DNA from: Endomicrobium sp.
GTDB taxonomy: Bacteria > Elusimicrobiota > Endomicrobiia > Endomicrobiales > Endomicrobiaceae
Direction of reading: 5' to 3'
DNA length: 6,926 bases
Assembly (NCBI GenBank): GCA_031273645.1
Contig: JAISRM010000179.1
Location: 1 to 6,926, forward strand
How positions within the stretch are numbered: position 1 is the stretch's first letter; every line of letters begins with the position of its first letter. Both the position numbers and the translations under genes were made by a program. Below the pieces are notes generated by a model, which did not search any database, had not been told where the DNA came from, and was given only the letters and a program-made list of their open reading frames with translations. Below are positions 1 to 6,926 of this stretch, one piece after another.

Positions 1-642
1 CTTGATATTTTGTATTCAGATAAAGCAATTTATTCAAAAATTTCTAAGTCTGTTATAGTTAATGATTGGCAAGGAGACGGAATGGGAGCGTTTAAAGTCA
101 AAGGTGGTGCGGATGCAAACTTGCTATATACCCGTTCCAATCTATATTATACTCGTCGCTCTGCTATGGAAAGTATAGCTCATGAGCTTGGACATAATTA
201 TTTATTTTTGTTTAATTTTAGCAATTATTTTACCGAGACAGACAAAACAATGCACGAGTTTGTTGCGTATCTTTCAGAGAGTTTACCGTCTTTAATCTTT
301 GGGGAAAAGTTTAATGAGTTTGAAAAATTTCATACATCATTTGATATTTTTGAAGAAAACGACAACGCTGAAGCGGAAGTTCAGGAAGCTCACGACGCTG
401 CAAGAGGGGTGTTAAATCATATATTCAGCTCTGTTTCTAAAGAGTTGAAGCGGAAATTAGGATTTCCTTTAGATTCAAAATTGATTGCTAAGGCGGCTAT
501 CAGCTTTGCAAGCGGCGATAAGTTTAACGGTTTAGATTCGCAAAGCGCGATGTTTAGAAAATTTATTGAGCATTTTGCCCAAATAGCTTCGCAGGAATTA
601 GGCATTAATAAAGAAAGTATTATTGAAATCTTTAAAAATGCA
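1..642 (+). repeat. Metallopeptidase-like module, copy 1 (N-terminal part lies before the window)
   Basis: This is the first copy of a duplicated module. It contains IAHELGHNYL with the HExxH zinc motif at residues 61-65 (bases 181-195). After 20 intervening residues comes Glu86 (bases 256-258) in HEFVAYLSE. In gluzincin peptidases HExxH supplies two zinc-binding His and the catalytic Glu, and a downstream Glu in a helix such as NEGxAxY supplies the third ligand; HEFVAY fits that pattern. The predicted activity is therefore zinc-dependent peptide hydrolysis, with substrate unknown. The rest is mostly helical and ends near QELGINKESIIEIF. It aligns with copy 2 from the second codon of the window, so its beginning is cut off by the window edge. 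Catalytic residues look intact. The exact peptidase family is not recognised, and inactive or structural use cannot be excluded. Confidence 0.75.
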
Positions 643-3600
643 AATAAAACGCCAAAAGAAGTAATAACCCAAAAATATATTGACGATTCTTACAATATTA
701 TCATTGACAATTGGCAAGAAATAAAAAGCTGTATATTAGAGCAGGAAAAAGATACAGATTTAAATGTGGATTTTGATTATAACGACATCAAAGTAAAAGG
801 AGAAACTGTTACATTTAAATTATTTAATAAAAACAGCAAAAAACAATATTCTTATTTTGTTGAGATTGATTTGAAAACAAAGCATATTTTAACTATTAAC
901 GTTGTTGACCACACGGGAAAATCTGAAGTAAAAATAGATTTTAGTAATCTGATAGAGAAAATTATTTCTCTAAGGAAAGCATTTAAAAACGCAGGGCTTT
1001 ACGATGCCGAAACTGAATATAAATTAATTGAGTTTGCATTAAACGCGCCAGATGATATATCAAGTTTTTCAAAAAAATATATAGAAGTCTTAAAAGAAAT
1101 AATAATCGGACGTTCATATCTTCCCGCCCGCTTACAAAAAGAACCAAGACAAACATCCGACTTTATAAAGTTACATGCTCCAGCCGGCATATTCCAACAT
1201 CCGTCGGTAACAATAGAAAAAATAATTGTTCTCAGAGAAGCGTTTAAAGACGCGGGACTTGGCAAAATAAATATTGATTATGATTTAATTAAATTTGTTT
1301 CAGAAGAAGATTTAACGCCTCAGCAGATAATTACAATCACAAGGCAAATAGCCGGTTTTGTACGGACTCTTACAGACAACAGTCTAAACATAAACAATAA
1401 ACTGATCTCGGTATTTTCAAAAATGGACATATCAATAGATCGGCAAAACTTAATAATAAAGAACATAAACGATATAAACGCTGTGTTTGAAAAAGCAGGG
1501 CTTGAGAAACTGCCGATAGACGCTTTGTTATTAGTCCTTGCAGCAAGAACCGAACTATCCGACATAAAAAGTTTTTCGGCGCAAGAATTAAAACTTTTAC
1601 GAGAAATATCGGCTCAGGATATAGACGTTAATACGCTCATTGAGTTTTCTTCAAATATCAAAAATATAGTTGATAAAATAATTATCTTAAGGCAAAAAGT
1701 GAACAAAGTTGACGATAAATTGGTTAAATTTGCCTTAAAAACAAAATTGACAACAAAACAAATATCGGAGTTAGAAAAAGAAGAATTAGAAACACTTATA
1801 GGTTTGGACAATGATTTAACAAATAATTTGGTCGTTTTGAAAGAACGATTGAAGGCTGAGGGTTTTGGAGAACTTAGAATAGAGAAGGAGTTAGTTGATT
1901 TTTATTCTTCAGCACAACTAAAACCGGAGCAGATAACAGAGTTGTTAGCAACACAATCTGAAATTCTTAAACAGGCAATGCTTGATTTTTCAATTTATCC
2001 CGCAGATTTTTTTGCAATGTCTAAACTTGAAATTTTAGCAATGAGAAAAAAATATGATGTTCTTTTACATAGTTTGAATAATGTCATAAAAGATAATCCG
2101 TTGTCTAATTATAATGTCAATTCCCTTGCTAAATTACGCAAAATGTTAATTGAAAACGCGCCGATGATAAACGATATAAAAGTTTCAGATTATCAAAGCA
2201 TCATAAGTATTATAGATATGCAAATAGCAAGAGGCATGAATTTATTAAGTGATGTTGAAAAAAATGCATTGTTTTCTGAGCGGGAGCTTGAATATTTAAA
2301 TATAGAAGCTGCCGCAGTTAACAGAAATAATGACAGTTTAAAGAATGTTGTAAAAGATACAACGATAAATATAAAGTTAAGATTATTTGCATTTATGCAT
2401 CTTAACTTAAACAAAGCTGATTTTAATGACGAAAATGCGCTGCTTAAATTAATAGATGAGTTTCAAAAAGAGGCAAAGGCCGATAGTGTTAAAATTGCGG
2501 ATAACTACGATTTGCGGGCTGTCAGTACGGGGGTTCATTTGCTTTTATCGTCATATTTAAAGGAAGGCAATCCAAAGTTTAATATTTTGTATTCAGATAA
2601 AACAATTTATTCAACAATTTCTAAGTCTGTTATAGTTAATAGCTGGGAAGGAGATGGAGCGGGAGAGTTTCAAGTCAAGTTAGGCGCAAATTCATATTTG
2701 CAATATGCCCGTCATATGTCCGGCATAGAAACTATAGCTCATGAGCTTGGACATAATTATTTATATCTGTTTAATTTTTACAGCTCTTTTTCTCAAACCG
2801 AAAAAACAATACACGAGTTTGTTGCCTATCTTTCAGAAAGTTTGCCGTCATTAATCTTTGGGAAAAAGTTTGATAAGTTTGAAAAATTTAATAAATCATT
2901 TGATATTTTTAAAGAAAACTCCAAAGCGAAAGTTCAGGAATCTCACGATGCCGCAATGGGAGTATTAAATTATATATTAAGCTCTGTTTCTAAAGAGTGG
3001 AAACAGAAATTATGGCTTCCTTTAGACTCGAAAATTCTTATTGATGTGGCTATCAGCTTTGCAATTGGGGATGAGTTTAACGGTTCAGATTCGCAAAGTG
3101 TGATGTTTAGAAAATTTATTGAGTATTTTGCCCAAACAGCTTGGCAGGAATTAGAAATTGACAAAGAAAGTATTATTAAAATCTTTGAAGATGCAGAAAA
3201 AGGCGTTGCTTCAAAAGAGATTACAAATAAATCTTCAAAGAAAAAACTCGAACTTCCCAAAAATGCAAAAATAGCCGACGAAAGAGGATACACCGGCGCA
3301 AAAAGAGCGTTTTATTTTGCGGTTACAGAACCCATTGATGCGCTTCTTCCAAACTTTGTAAGCAAACATTACGGCAGAGACGGTCCGACGCAAGAAGACA
3401 AGCAAACGGATGCATACAAATCAAGAGTAAAAGGCAATATAGCGATAAAATTAATGTCTGCCATAGGTTTTGCATTAGGTTTTACAATCCCCGCATCTCT
3501 TCCGATAATCGCAGCAGCAGCAATAGCCCTATCTTTTACATTAAATATAATAACGCACGCAACTTATAATATGTTGGTTAATGAAGACAGCAGATTAGAG

Positions 3601-6600
3601 ATTAAAACCGACGGAGCAAGAAAAGATTCTCAGAAAAACATAGAAGATGAAATTAAGAAAAGGCTGAGATCTATTTTTAATAATGTGCGTGTGTCTGTTA
3701 TATTTTTAGCAACTGAGATCTGGTTTGTATCAAACTATTCAAATTTAGAAAATTTATTTCCCGATATACTTGAATTTATTGAAAATAATAAAGAAATTGC
3801 AAAAGATCTTTTTGACGGTACGATGTACATAACTGAAGACCATTTAGCAAAAATCTTTAAGACGAAAGATAAAGCTGAGGAAGTATTTAATAAGTTAAGA
3901 TTTTTAAAAGAAAAAATGAATAAATCAAACTACATTTACAAAGCAATAGACTTTGCAGTATCCGATGTAAGCATTGAATTTATTGAAAATAACAAAGATA
4001 TATCAAACGCGCTTTTGAACGGGATAGACATAGACGCCGGTCATTTAGCAAAAATATTTGAGACTCCGGATAAAGCCAAAAAAGTATTTGATAAGTTAAA
4101 CTTTTTAAAAGAAAAAGAGATTGAAATATATAGTAAAGCAGTAGAATTTGCGCTTTCCGATGTAAGCGTTGAATTTGTTGAAGATAATAAAGCTATAGCA
4201 AGAGTGCTTTTTAATAATCTGGGAATAACCTCCGAACAAATAGCAAAAACATTTGAAACGACAGACAAAGCTAAAGAAGTATTTAATAAGTTAAGATTTT
4301 TACAAAGCAATGAGATTAAAATAAACCGCACAGCAGTAGAATTTGCGATATCAGATATAAGCGTTGAATTTGTTAATGATAATAAAGATATAGCAAAAGA
4401 GTTTTTTGACAGCAATGTGATATCTGATGAAATATTTGAAACTGCAGATAAAACTAAAGAAAAATTTAATAAATTAAGATTTTTAAAAGCAAACGGAATT
4501 AAAATAAATGAAGCAGCGGCAGTATTTGCGATATCAGCCTTATCAGACATAAAGGAAAATCTTGAATTGATTGAAAATAATAAAGAAATTGCAAAAGAAT
4601 TTTTTGCTAATAGAGCAATAATGTCTTTAAAAGATTTAGAAACAATATTTCAAACTCCAAATGGAGCTAAGGAAGTATTTAATAAGTTCAGATTTTTAAA
4701 AGATAATGGGATTGAAATAGATGGCGTAGCAATACGATTTGCGATCTCTGATGTAAACGTTAAATTTATTGAAAGTAATAAAGATGTGGCAAGAGAACTT
4801 TTTGGCAAAGATGATATAAGCTCTTACTATTTAGAGATGATATTTCAGACTCAGGATCAAGCTGAGAGAGCATTTGATAAGTTAAGATTTTTTTTAAAAA
4901 ATGAAATACCAATAACTGATAATACAATAGACTTCGTTCTCTCCGCTGCGTCTGACAACAAGAAAAATCTTGAAATTATTAACAATAATAAAGATGTGGC
5001 AAAAGAGATTTTTGATACTCTGGGAATTCCCAAAGATGTAGTAAAAGTATTTGAGACTCCGGGTAAAGCTGAGGAAATATTTGGGAAGTTAAAATTTTTA
5101 AAAGATAACGGTATTAAAATATGCAAAACAGCGATATACTTTGCATTATCTAAAATATCTGACGTAGATAAAAACATGAAAATTATTATAAATAATAAAG
5201 AGGCGTCAAACGATGTTTTTCAGACTCTTAATATTTTTTCTGACAAGCTGGAAAAAATATTTAATACGCCAAAGCAAGCCGAGAAAGCATTTGAGAAGTT
5301 AAGCCTGTTTAAAGAAAACGGTATTGTAATAACTGAACGAGCGGTTGATTTTGCATTTACAGGTATAGAAACTGAAAAAATAAAAAAAGCTCTAAAAATA
5401 GAAGGGAGCATAGATTTAATAAAAGCTATGCTTAGCGATAACGAGTTTAGCAATACCGGCGAGTTGCTCCCCATAGAACAGATAATAGAGTTTTTTGAAA
5501 ATCCCGAAGCGTTTAAAGGGGCTGCTTATGCGGCAAATGGAATAAATGACATTTTTGCAGGAACGCCAAAGAATGTGATAGATAGAATAATGAAAGGCGA
5601 AAGGAGCTTTAGAGAAGATGTTATAAATGTTGAAAACGCTCAAGAGCATAATATCAACGACATAAGCAATTCCGGCGATTTGATAAAAAATTTACAAGCA
5701 TTAAACGAAGTTTTAAATATAGAAAACATAACGAAAAAAAAGCAGATAAACGATATAGAGAAAATAAAGAAGCAGTTAAATGATAGTATTAAGCAAAGGA
5801 CTAACTATACATTAGAGGAATTGTTGAAGGATAAAGACAAAGTAAAGCTGTTTTATGACGAAATAGTATATGCGCTTGTCGATATAAGAAAAGAAATAAC
5901 AGTTGTCAGAGAAGGAGAAAGAAGCAAAGCGCAAAAAGAGCTGCTTAAATTGTTAGAAGAGAGTCTGAATAAATATAGTTATGTTAAAGGGGAAGGAATA
6001 GAATTTAAGTTAAGCGGCAGAAACTTAGAAAATTACAATATTGGCTATTTGACCGGCGATTGTACGGGTGATTTAGCGGAAGGGACAAACAGAGAAAATT
6101 ACAGAAGCCGGTGGCTTATGGATAAAGACTACGAGGTGGTAGAAGTATTTATAAACGGTGATTTTGTAGCGAGATTTGATTATATCGGCGGTACGGCAGA
6201 CGGAGAAAAAGCAATTTTCATACACGCGCAGGAAGATATACCCGGCTTTAGAGACGGGACGAGTTCGCATAAAGCGCAAAGGGAAACGGCATATTATAAA
6301 GCAATAGAATTCATTATAGGTTTTGCCGGCAGAAACGGATATAAAGATGTATATATAAATTCTGTGTCAAACAGCAATTTAATAAAAGAAAAAAGCGATT
6401 CAATATCTTCTGGGAATATAAATAAAACGGCTAAAAAATTGCAATATTCTGATATTAGACTGCAAGAGGATCATTCATGGAGATTAGTTGACAAGCAAAA
6501 AGTTCAGGAAAAAATTGAGGAAGAAAAGCGCAACACCCCATTAAAACAAAAACGTTTAAATAAAGAGCAAATTATAAAGAAGATTATAAAAAATGGATTT

Positions 6601-6926
6601 TTTGAAGGCTTATATATTATTGGCAAAAACAAATATGCAATAAAAATATCTGACAATATTGTAATGATATTTTATATTAAAGGCAATAAGCCTGTCTGGG
6701 AATTGGTAAATAGCGGCGATGTGTCGTTAGAGGCAGTTAATTTTCAAAAATTCAGCGATTTCAAAGAAAATGAAACAGACAGTAAGGAAGAAGCGGAAAA
6801 TAAAAAGAAAGTAAGAGACATCTTTGGAAACGCTTTGAAAAGTGAAAATTCTAACGAAGAAAATTTGGATAAGTTAGAACAAATAACGTTAAACTTTAAA
6901 GATTCAATAGGAGACGGCAAAGATAT
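1..6926 (+). CDS. Internal fragment of a giant multidomain protein with two metallopeptidase-like modules and helical repeats
   Basis: Frame 1 is open over the full window with no stop, giving 2308 codons and no genuine start or end, so the complete protein is larger than 2300 residues. Reading is supported by protein-level repeats that stay in this frame throughout: a duplicated module around HELGH (residues 61-65 and 914-918), a degenerate helical array (about residues 316-660), and eight tandem 65-71-residue units (residues 1257-1796). A membrane-hairpin-like segment lies near residues 1147-1199 and a GNAT-like alpha/beta domain near residues 1999-2124. Composition is rich in Lys, Ile, Asn and Glu, with only three cysteines seen (residues 244, 1708, 2021). 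In-frame ATG codons exist, but none is a credible start because coding and repeat homology run back to base 1. No named family covers the whole protein, and its function is unknown. Roles in adhesion, predation or surface proteolysis are inference only. Confidence 0.95.
181..258 (+). other. Predicted zinc site of copy 1: HELGH ... Glu in HEFVAYLSE
   Basis: The bases encode HELGH (residues 61-65), a 20-residue spacer, and Glu86. His61 and His65 are the predicted zinc ligands, Glu62 the general base and Glu86 the third ligand. Spacing is identical in copy 2, which argues that it is under constraint. Confidence 0.65.
643..945 (+). other. Linker and small beta-rich segment after metallopeptidase copy 1
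   Basis: About 100 residues join the first protease-like module to repeat array A. The first part (to about base 756) looks helical and holds the cysteine at residue 244. From about base 757 the sequence alternates hydrophobic and polar residues in short strands, with stretches such as VTFKLFNKNSKKQYSYFVEI and HILTINVVDHTG. This suggests four or five beta strands forming a small barrel or meander. Copy 2 is followed by quite different sequence, so this segment was not duplicated with the module. No family is recognised. Its role may be structural spacing or binding. Confidence 0.45.
946..1980 (+). repeat. Array A: about five degenerate helical repeats
   Basis: A loosely conserved helical pattern recurs about five times. 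Anchor lines are IISLRKAFKNAGL (from base 961), IIVLREAFKDAGL (1222), INDINAVFEKAGL (1465), IILRQKVNKV (1681) and LVVLKERLKAEGF (1828). Each is followed by a second helix: LIEFALNAPDDI, LIKFVSEEDLTPQQI, LLLVLAARTELSDI, LVKFALKTKLTTKQI and LVDFYSSAQLKPEQI. Anchor spacing falls from 87 to about 50 residues, so unit length varies and the array is old or degenerating. There are no cysteines and few prolines, as expected for an alpha-solenoid spacer or binding surface. The pattern partly resembles array B downstream and faintly recalls mTERF-type helical repeats, but homology to a named family is not shown. Confidence 0.6.
1981..2577 (+). other. Unrecognised helical region leading into metallopeptidase copy 2
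   Basis: About 199 residues with strong helical character, from LDFSIYPADFFAMSKLEILA through LAKLRKMLIENAPM and LLSDVEKNALFSERELEYL to VHLLLSSYLKEGNP. No catalytic motif, cysteine or membrane segment is visible. The last 60 or so residues (from about base 2401) probably form the N-terminal part of the second protease-like module, because a peptidase domain of this type normally has substantial sequence before HExxH. The equivalent part of copy 1 lies outside the window, so this cannot be confirmed here. Confidence 0.45.
2578..3201 (+). repeat. Metallopeptidase-like module, copy 2
   Basis: This is the second copy of the module at bases 1-642, in the same reading frame. HELGH is at residues 914-918 (bases 2740-2754) and the candidate third ligand Glu939 (bases 2815-2817) sits in HEFVAYLSE after the same 20-residue spacing. 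Flanking blocks shared with copy 1 include NILYSDK/DILYSDK, SKSVIVN, AYLSESLPSLIFG, VLNYILSSVSKE, DSQSVMFRKFIE and KESIIKIF. Relative to copy 1 it lacks six codons before HELGH and two in the acidic stretch after residue 970. Retained catalytic residues suggest that both copies are, or recently were, active zinc peptidases. Substrate and exact family are unknown. It is followed directly by a polar linker and a membrane-hairpin-like segment, unlike copy 1. Confidence 0.75.
2740..2817 (+). other. Predicted zinc site of copy 2: HELGH ... Glu in HEFVAYLSE
   Basis: HELGH is at residues 914-918 and the predicted third ligand is Glu939. The intervening loop differs from copy 1 (FYSSFSQTEKTI against FSNYFTETDKTM), yet length and putative ligands are unchanged. 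Confidence 0.65.
3202..3438 (+). other. Polar linker region before the membrane-hairpin-like segment
   Basis: About 79 residues. The first 25 are lysine-rich and low in complexity (ITNKSSKKKLELPKNAK). The rest looks like an ordered element: GYTGAKRAFYFAVTEP, then DALLPNFVSKHYGRDGP and a charged stretch ending KSRVKGN. Aromatic and proline content is higher than in the surrounding helical arrays. No family is recognised. The positive charges immediately before the hydrophobic segment (KSRVKG) fit the positive-inside rule for a membrane entry point. Confidence 0.4.
3439..3597 (+). other. Hydrophobic membrane-hairpin-like segment with HATYN motif
   Basis: Residues 1147-1199 begin with a long uncharged, Ala/Ile/Leu-rich stretch interrupted by IPASLP, which would allow two helices: roughly IAIKLMSAIGFALGFTIPAS and LPIIAAAAIALSFTLNIITH. 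It closes with HATYNML at bases 3556-3576 and an acidic exit (NEDSRLE). Two spans would leave both halves of the giant protein on the same side of the membrane. The His and Asn of HxxYN could be functional, as in some membrane enzymes, but no family is assigned. A buried soluble hydrophobic core is the alternative. Confidence 0.6.
3685..3732 (+). other. Third hydrophobic stretch, possible membrane-associated helix
   Basis: VRVSVIFLATEIWFV (residues 1229-1243) lies between a lysine/arginine-rich helix (EDEIKKRLRS) and the start of array B. It is shorter than a normal transmembrane span and contains Glu, so an amphipathic or interfacial helix packing on the preceding hairpin is more likely than a third full span. 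Confidence 0.35.
3769..5388 (+). repeat. Array B: eight tandem 65-71-residue helical repeats
   Basis: Unit boundaries by eye are 3769-3972, 3973-4167, 4168-4362, 4363-4560, 4561-4758, 4759-4968, 4969-5175 and 5176-5388. Each runs as (L/I/V)EFIENNK-IAKELF, a short loop ending I, a helix LAKIFETPDKAKEVF, then KLRFLKENGIEI and a helix AVEFAISDVS. The order of amphipathic helices without Cys or Pro clusters is typical of an alpha-solenoid. Unit 4 lacks about three residues in the middle loop and unit 6 has one extra Phe. Some DNA patches are still identical: 27 bases at 3880-3906 recur exactly at 4276-4302, and recur with one change in unit 5 from 4672. This indicates expansion or conversion not long ago. 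The likely role is an elongated spacer or protein-binding surface; the family is not recognised. Confidence 0.85.
5389..5994 (+). other. Helical region with possible ninth decayed repeat and coiled-coil-like stretches
   Basis: The first part (to about base 5610) may be a decayed array B unit: LIKAMLSDNE, a longer loop, then IEQIIEFFENPEAFKGAA in the place of LAKIFETPDKAKEVF. From about base 5620 the sequence becomes strongly charged and helical (LQALNEVLNIENITKKKQIN, DIEKIKKQLNDSIKQ, KVKLFYDEIVYALVDIRKEI, AQKELLKLLEESLNKY), with hydrophobic positions at three- and four-residue intervals suggesting coiled coil or a helical bundle. It separates array B from the compact domain after base 5995. 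No catalytic motif is seen. Confidence 0.5.
5995..6372 (+). other. Compact alpha/beta domain, second half GNAT acetyltransferase-like (tentative)
   Basis: Residues 1999-2124 break from the helical style, with more Gly, Arg and aromatic residues. It opens with IEFKLSGR and GYLTGDCTGD, whose cysteine (residue 2021) is one of only three in the window. Then come strands VVEVFINGDFVARFDYIGG and KAIFIHAQED, a loop GFRDGTSSHKAQRE, a helix YYKAIEFIIGFAGRNGY, and a strand DVYINSVSNSN. That strand-loop-helix-strand order ending near Asn resembles the core of GNAT acyltransferases, where the loop before the helix binds acetyl-CoA. The canonical (Q/R)xxGx(G/A) loop is not clearly present, so the domain may be divergent or inactive. 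A cysteine-dependent enzyme built on GDCT is another possibility. Confidence 0.4.
6373..6926 (+). other. Charged tail with small beta-rich segment, continuing past the window
   Basis: The segment starts polar and probably flexible (NLIKEKSDSISSGNINKTAK), then a Lys/Glu-rich helix (VDKQKVQEKIEEEKR). At about bases 6601-6720 a short beta-rich patch follows (GLYIIGKNKYAIKI, NIVMIFYIKGNKPVWELV). The last 60 codons are acidic and Asn-rich (ENETDSKEEAENKKK, SENSNEENLDKLEQ) and look disordered or linker-like. The frame is still open at the last base. No family is recognised. Confidence 0.45.

Noticed and set aside
71..84. Shine-Dalgarno-like AAGGAG followed five bases later by an in-frame ATG
   Set aside because: Coding and homology to copy 2 begin before it, and at the same place copy 2 has GCG instead of ATG. 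The purine run simply encodes Gly-Asp-Gly.
946..1980. Assignment of the helical arrays to TPR, HEAT or mTERF families
   Set aside because: Unit lengths and signature residues do not match TPR or HEAT, and the likeness to mTERF is only a general helix-glycine-helix style. A profile search would be needed.
4041..4550. 169-codon minus-strand ORF, with others at 2970-3293 and 4857-5177
   Set aside because: They lie antisense to a continuous, repeat-bearing plus-strand coding frame. Their internal similarities are mirror images of the plus-strand repeats (for example those opposite the two protease modules), and they lack recognisable protein features.
3769..5388. CRISPR array or non-coding satellite as explanation for the periodic sequence
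   Set aside because: The period is about 195-213 bases, always a multiple of three, and conservation is strongest at protein level with third-position changes. The array is a coding repeat.
5736..5742. A-AAA-AAG heptamer in the phase of a dnaX-type minus-one frameshift site
   Set aside because: Such runs are expected by chance in DNA this AT-rich. No upstream Shine-Dalgarno-like stimulator is evident, and the minus-one frame ends at TGA 5781-5783 after about 13 codons with no conserved product.
5995..6372. Papain-like or transglutaminase-like cysteine protease based on GDCT and downstream His
   Set aside because: Only the Cys and scattered His are visible. The strand and helix order after the Cys does not follow these folds and fits GNAT better.

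Overview
The whole window is the inside of one very large plus-strand gene. Frame 1 reads from base 1 to base 6926 without a stop (2308 complete codons plus two bases). No true start or end lies inside, and there is no intergenic DNA, RNA gene, promoter, terminator, CRISPR or IS element. All shorter ORFs, all on the minus strand, are antisense shadows of this gene. The DNA is clearly AT-rich (about one third G+C by eye), with ATA, AAA, AAT and GAA favoured. Tryptophan is always TGG and TGA never occurs in frame, so the ordinary bacterial code fits. The window does not fix the organism. A low-GC bacterium with giant mosaic proteins is consistent with Elusimicrobiota (for example Endomicrobium-like) or Omnitrophota, but this is only an inference from style.

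The protein is a mosaic. In order (bases): a metallopeptidase-like module, copy 1, entered part-way (1-642); a linker and small beta-rich segment (643-945); a degenerate helical repeat array, array A (946-1980); an unrecognised helical region (1981-2577); metallopeptidase-like module copy 2 (2578-3201); a polar linker (3202-3438); a hydrophobic membrane-hairpin-like segment (3439-3597) and a third, weaker hydrophobic stretch (3685-3732); array B, eight clear tandem units of 65-71 residues (3769-5388); a helical, partly coiled-coil-like region (5389-5994); a compact alpha/beta domain whose second half resembles a GNAT acetyltransferase (5995-6372); and a charged tail holding a small beta-rich segment (6373-6926), which runs out of the window.

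The central observation is that the protease-like module occurs twice in the same polypeptide. Both copies keep HELGH and a downstream glutamate in HEFVAYLSE at identical spacing, as in gluzincin zinc peptidases. Patches of the two copies are nearly identical at DNA level, so the duplication or a later gene conversion is fairly recent. A reasonable but unproven picture is a giant surface, membrane or secreted protein carrying two zinc-peptidase heads on long alpha-solenoid spacers, anchored mid-chain by a hairpin. Self-processing, prey or host interaction, and a purely structural role are all open.
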